This document shows positions 7,192 through 9,603 of a stretch of DNA of 9,603 nt, piece after piece. Source of the DNA: Candidatus Poribacteria bacterium (GTDB lineage: Bacteria > Poribacteria > WGA-4E > PCPOR2b); assembly GCA_027296925.1 (NCBI GenBank), contig JAPUIP010000123.1, forward strand, positions 1 through 9,603. Reading direction: 5' to 3'. The notes beneath the pieces are model-generated. The model searched no databases. It was not told where the DNA came from and worked only from the letters and a program-made list of their open reading frames with translations. Each line of letters begins with the position of its first letter. Within the stretch, counting starts at the first letter, position 1. The position numbers and the translations under genes were made by a program.

Positions 7192-7803
7192 CTATACACT
7201 CGGTATCACGTCCTCGGTGGACCGATGAGAAATGACGGAATCAATGATACCGTATTCATGTGCTTCCTGGGCGGCCATGTAGAAATCGCGATCCGCATCG
7301 GCTTGAATCTTCTCCAGTGCTTGGCCGGTATGCCGAGCTAAAATTTCATATAACTGGCTCCGGATACGAAGAATTTCCTGGGCATGGATACTGATATCAG
7401 ATGCCTGACCGCTAACACCACTGATAATGGGTTGGTGAATGAGAATGGTAGAATGCGGCAAGGAATACCGTTTACCAGCCGTACCACCAGAGAGTAAAAT
7501 CGCCCCCATACTGTACGCCTGACCGACACACCACGTTTGAATATCCGGTTTAATATACTGCATCGTATCATAGATTGCTAATCCTGCGGAGACCGACCCT
7601 CCCAGCGTATTTAAGTACAGGATGATATCGGAATCGGGGTTTTTGCTCTCCAGGAAAAGCATCTGAGCGATGACGCTATTCGCAACAGCATCGTCAATCG
7701 TTGAACCGATCATAACGATCCGATCTTCCAGTAGCCGGGAGTAAATATCGTAGGACCGCTCGCCACGACTGGTTTGTTCCACAACAATCGGAACAAGATT
7801 CAT
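7192..7803 (-). CDS. clpP: ClpP, proteolytic subunit of the Clp protease
   Basis: The 203-residue serine peptidase forms the tetradecameric chamber used by ClpX. The triad is intact: Ser98 in AYSMGA, His123 in LIHQP, and Asp173 in DRDFYM, placed by alignment with the E. coli enzyme from memory. Two positions depart from the usual pattern. NTLGGS (65-70) replaces the common NSPGGS beside the oxyanion site, and Tyr97 replaces the usual Ala just before the catalytic serine. ATG 7803 is chosen because GAGGAG lies about 10 nt upstream and NLVPIVVEQ matches normal ClpP beginnings. The more upstream TTG at 7821 falls within that Shine-Dalgarno region. N-terminal propeptide processing cannot be judged. 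It lies 35 bp after tig and 70 bp before clpX. Confidence 0.97.
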   Translation of the reverse strand: MNLVPIVVEQTSRGERSYDIYSRLLEDRIVMIGSTIDDAVANSVIAQMLFLESKNPDSDIILYLNTLGGSVSAGLAIYDTMQYIKPDIQTWCVGQAYSMGAILLSGGTAGKRYSLPHSTILIHQPIISGVSGQASDISIHAQEILRIRSQLYEILARHTGQALEKIQADADRDFYMAAQEAHEYGIIDSVISHRSTEDVIPSV

Positions 7804-7838
7804 TCCAGAAACTCTCCTCAAATCGAGATAAGATGCGC

Positions 7839-9143
7839 CTATGAAATAATCAGCGACCGTTTAGCAGAAGCGCGTTGAATGAGGAATCGATAAATCTTAT
7901 CGTCCCTCAATGTAGTCCGAAACTCCTCCAAACGATTGTTTGCTTTCAGCAGGCTCGCATATTTTTGGGCGTCGCGATTCTGCTGTTCCGCAATCAGCCG
8001 AATTTCTATATCCAGTTCATCATCCGTGACTCTGATGCGCTCACGGTCAGCGATGGAATCGAAAATCCAGGACTGTTTCGTTTGCCGAATTGCATCTTCA
8101 CGCAACTCTGTCGGCAGCTTTTCCATATCGATGCCCGCCTGTTCGGGGGTTTGTCTATCGCGCCGGAGCTGTTGCTGCACATTCTGAACCGTTTGTTGCA
8201 CATGTTGATCGACGATGGAGCCGGGAATTTCAATCTCCGTTTTTTCGATCAACTGTTGAAGGACCTCTTCTCGCTGACGCTGGTAGAGCATTGCTTTCTG
8301 CTCCTCGACCAGATTATTCCAGATTGCGCCATAGAGCTGATCGTAATTTTCGTATTCCAGATCTTTGGCAAACTCATCATCCAGGGGCGGGAGATGCTTC
8401 TCGGTAATTGCGTGCAGGGCCACGTTAAACACAGCATGTTTCCCGGCGAGCTCCGGGTTTTGATGGTTCAAATCGAAATCCGCCTCAACTTCCCGGGTTT
8501 CATTCGCACGCATACCTATTAATCCGGACTCAATTGCGGGTAAGAGTGTTCCTTTACCCAGTTCGACATCCATATCTTCTCTGCGTCCATCCGTAATGGG
8601 TTTTCCATCCACGAAGCACTCCCAGTCTATTCTCACAGCGTCGCCTTCCTGGACCAGTCGATCTATCTCAAGCGGCGTATATGTCGCATGTTGCGCCTGC
8701 AACCTATGGATATACGCATCCACATCCTCGCGAGGGACATTCGCAGGCGACTTATCAATCTCTAACTCTTCGTACTCCGGGAGAACAAAATCAGGCTTGA
8801 CATCAACAACCGCTTCAAATGCAAGCGGCTGATTCTCCTTAATTTCCATCTGGTGCATGGGGGGCGAAATATCAAGGTTACCCAGAGGAATCAGCCGTTC
8901 GGAAATCAACGCTTGTTCATAAGCGGGTGGGACAAGATTTTGGATGGCTTCAGCTTTAACGTGTTCTGCAAATCGCGCTTTAAGAATGCTAGAAGGGACC
9001 CTTCCTTTGCGAAAGCCGGGCACTGAAACTTTTGTCCGCAACGCCTTATAATTACGCTCAAGCTCTTCGTTGACCTCGTCGACAGCGATTTCAATGCGCA
9101 AGCGCACACAACTGTTTCCCAGCTTTTCAACTTCAACCTTCAA
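7839..9143 (-). CDS. tig: Trigger factor, ribosome-associated chaperone
   Basis: The 434-residue chaperone binds ribosomal protein uL23 at the exit tunnel and shields nascent chains. The N-terminal ribosome-binding domain holds the signature GFRKGRVP (43-50). The FKBP-like prolyl isomerase domain spans about 155-245 (GDAVRIDWECFVDGKPI through ELAGKHAVFNVALHAI), and the helical substrate-binding C-terminal domain follows, including Gln-rich HVQQTVQNVQQQL (314-326). Length is typical. The start is a TTG at 9143: GGAGG lies 5 nt upstream, MKVEVEKLGNS matches family beginnings, and no ATG occurs in frame until residue 96. The gene begins 35 nt after tRNA-Leu, leaving almost no room for its own promoter. 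It is the first protein gene of the tig-clpP-clpX-lon-rqcP series. Confidence 0.97.
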   Translation of the reverse strand: MKVEVEKLGNSCVRLRIEIAVDEVNEELERNYKALRTKVSVPGFRKGRVPSSILKARFAEHVKAEAIQNLVPPAYEQALISERLIPLGNLDISPPMHQMEIKENQPLAFEAVVDVKPDFVLPEYEELEIDKSPANVPREDVDAYIHRLQAQHATYTPLEIDRLVQEGDAVRIDWECFVDGKPITDGRREDMDVELGKGTLLPAIESGLIGMRANETREVEADFDLNHQNPELAGKHAVFNVALHAITEKHLPPLDDEFAKDLEYENYDQLYGAIWNNLVEEQKAMLYQRQREEVLQQLIEKTEIEIPGSIVDQHVQQTVQNVQQQLRRDRQTPEQAGIDMEKLPTELREDAIRQTKQSWIFDSIADRERIRVTDDELDIEIRLIAEQQNRDAQKYASLLKANNRLEEFRTTLRDDKIYRFLIQRASAKRSLIIS

Positions 9144-9148
9144 GTAAA

Positions 9149-9153
9149 CCTCC
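9149..9153 (-). promoter_or_regulatory. Ribosome-binding site fixing the TTG start of tig
   Basis: GGAGG is separated by 5 nt from the TTG at 9143. It is the only good Shine-Dalgarno sequence near the beginning of the conserved protein and supports use of a TTG start codon. Confidence 0.8.
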
Positions 9154-9178
9154 AGCTTTTATCGGGAAAGGCATTGAG

Positions 9179-9262
9179 TGGGCGAGGAGGGACTTGAACC
9201 CTCACGGAGAAAACTCCAATAGATCCTAAGTCTATCTTGTCTACCAATTCCAACACCCGCCC
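9179..9262 (-). tRNA. tRNA-Leu (anticodon TAG)
   Basis: This is a class II tRNA of 84 nt. The acceptor GGGCGGG pairs with CTCGCCC (one G-U), and the D arm has the Leu-type AATTGGTAGAC. The anticodon loop is CTTAGGA on an ATAGA/TCTAT stem. The long variable arm is GGAG-TTTT-CTCC, and the T loop is TTCAAGT. Discriminator A is followed by CTC, so the CCA end is not encoded. It ends 35 nt before the tig start. Confidence 0.95.
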
Positions 9263-9274
9263 ACACGAAAAGAG

Positions 9275-9348
9275 TGCGCCGTAAAGGAATCGAACCTTCA
9301 ACCGCCTGATTAAGAGTCAGATGCTCTGCCTGGTTGAGCTAACGGCGC
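9275..9348 (-). tRNA. tRNA-Lys (anticodon CTT)
   Basis: The acceptor GCGCCGT/ACGGCGC pairs fully. The anticodon loop CTCTTAA sits on a TCTGA/TCAGG stem, and the T arm GAAGG-TTCGATT-CCTTT has one wobble pair. The discriminator is A and CCA is not encoded. Confidence 0.95.
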
Positions 9349-9358
9349 ACGAGGGAAA

Positions 9359-9432
9359 CGCGCCCGGAGGGATTCGAACCCCCAACTTATAGATCCGAAG
9401 TCTATTGCTCTATCCAATTGAACTACGGACGC
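9359..9432 (-). tRNA. tRNA-Arg (anticodon TCG)
   Basis: The acceptor GCGTCCG pairs with CGGGCGC, with one T-G wobble. The anticodon loop CTTCGGA sits on an ATAGA/TCTAT stem, and the T arm is GGGGG-TTCGAAT-CCCTC. The discriminator is G and CCA is not encoded. The anticodon arm is the same as that of the neighbouring tRNA-Leu except for the middle anticodon base. Confidence 0.94.
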
Positions 9433-9451
9433 ATTGGATAACGGATTCATG

Positions 9452-9486
9452 GAATATTAAAGACCGTATCTCGCTCTTCAATATTC
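9452..9486 (-). other. Hairpin between tRNA-His and tRNA-Arg
   Basis: In the minus-strand RNA, GAATATTGAAGA pairs with TCTTTAATATTC (12 pairs including one G-U) around an 11-nt loop. Three more pairs, CAT/ATG, lie beyond a single mismatch. No T-run follows. It may be a precursor-tRNA processing stem or a small repeat remnant; the function is not known. Confidence 0.65.
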
Positions 9487-9494
9487 GATGGGGA

Positions 9495-9570
9495 TGGGGT
9501 GGGTGATGGGATTTGAACCCACGACCACTTGATCCACAGTCAAGTGCTCTACCCCTGAGCTACGCCCACC
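9495..9570 (-). tRNA. tRNA-His (anticodon GTG)
   Basis: The anticodon loop CTGTGGA sits on a CTTGA/TCAAG stem. The extra 5' G (position -1, base 9570) opposite discriminator C73 is the tRNA-His identity feature. The acceptor GTGGGCG against CACCCAC leaves one C-A mismatch at position 6:67. The T loop is TTCAAAT. CCA follows C73, so it appears encoded here, unlike in the other tRNAs. Confidence 0.93.
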
Positions 9571-9584
9571 ATACGAAAAGAAAA

Positions 9585-9603
9585 TACGCCCGGCAGGATT
9601 TGA
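9585..9603 (-). tRNA. 3' end of a further tRNA, cut by the window edge
   Basis: Only TCAAAT of a T loop, the T-stem strand CCTGC, a seven-base acceptor strand CGGGCGT and discriminator A are present; no CCA follows. The amino acid cannot be read. tRNA-Pro is a reasonable guess from similar clusters, but that is inference only. Confidence 0.7.

Noticed and set aside
7804..7821. ClpP starting at TTG 7821
   Set aside because: The codons overlap the Shine-Dalgarno sequence, and the family start fits ATG 7803.
7875..8522. Plus-strand open frame of 215 codons
   Set aside because: It lies wholly antisense to tig, which has full conserved domains; the plus frame shows no recognisable protein.

Overview
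The window looks like a bacterial chromosome segment with balanced base composition. Every supported gene lies on the minus strand, so transcription runs right to left. The C25 (gingipain-like) peptidase and the dispersed heptamer-type repeats suggest an uncultured-type phylum in or near the FCB or Poribacteria-like groups. That placement is weak inference; the housekeeping genes do not fix a phylum by eye.

Right end (about 9179-9603): a tRNA cluster reads, in transcription order, an incomplete tRNA, tRNA-His(GTG), tRNA-Arg(TCG), tRNA-Lys(CTT) and tRNA-Leu(TAG). A long hairpin sits between His and Arg. The last tRNA ends only 35 nt before the trigger factor gene.

Centre (3021-9143): a protein quality-control operon tig - clpP - clpX - lon - rqcP-like. 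Trigger factor meets nascent chains at the ribosome exit. ClpX unfolds substrates into ClpP. Lon degrades misfolded proteins. The last gene encodes an 88-residue S4 RNA-binding protein resembling RqcP, the factor that helps tag stalled nascent chains; its start overlaps the end of lon by 41 bp. The tig-clpP-clpX-lon order is classical; the S4 gene at the end is the less usual part. A short motif, GAATTGACAAT, follows the stop codons of both clpX and the S4 gene at the same distance. Behind the S4 gene it forms one arm of a perfect 15-bp inverted repeat.

Left of the operon (2444-2790) is the decayed remnant of an FAD/NAD(P)-dependent disulfide oxidoreductase: an N-terminal Rossmann segment joined out of frame to a mid-protein segment, with the active-site region missing.

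Left end (1-2375): an incomplete gene, open to the window edge, encodes at least 791 residues of an exported C25-family (gingipain/PorU-like) peptidase. Its signal peptide region is built partly from seven consecutive degenerate 7-bp repeats. The catalytic His and Cys should lie beyond the window.

I see no phage, insertion sequence, CRISPR array or defence system. The points worth following up are the repeat-built signal peptide, the duplication at the lon/rqcP junction, the stop-adjacent motif, the ClpP loop substitutions and the tRNA-cluster structures.
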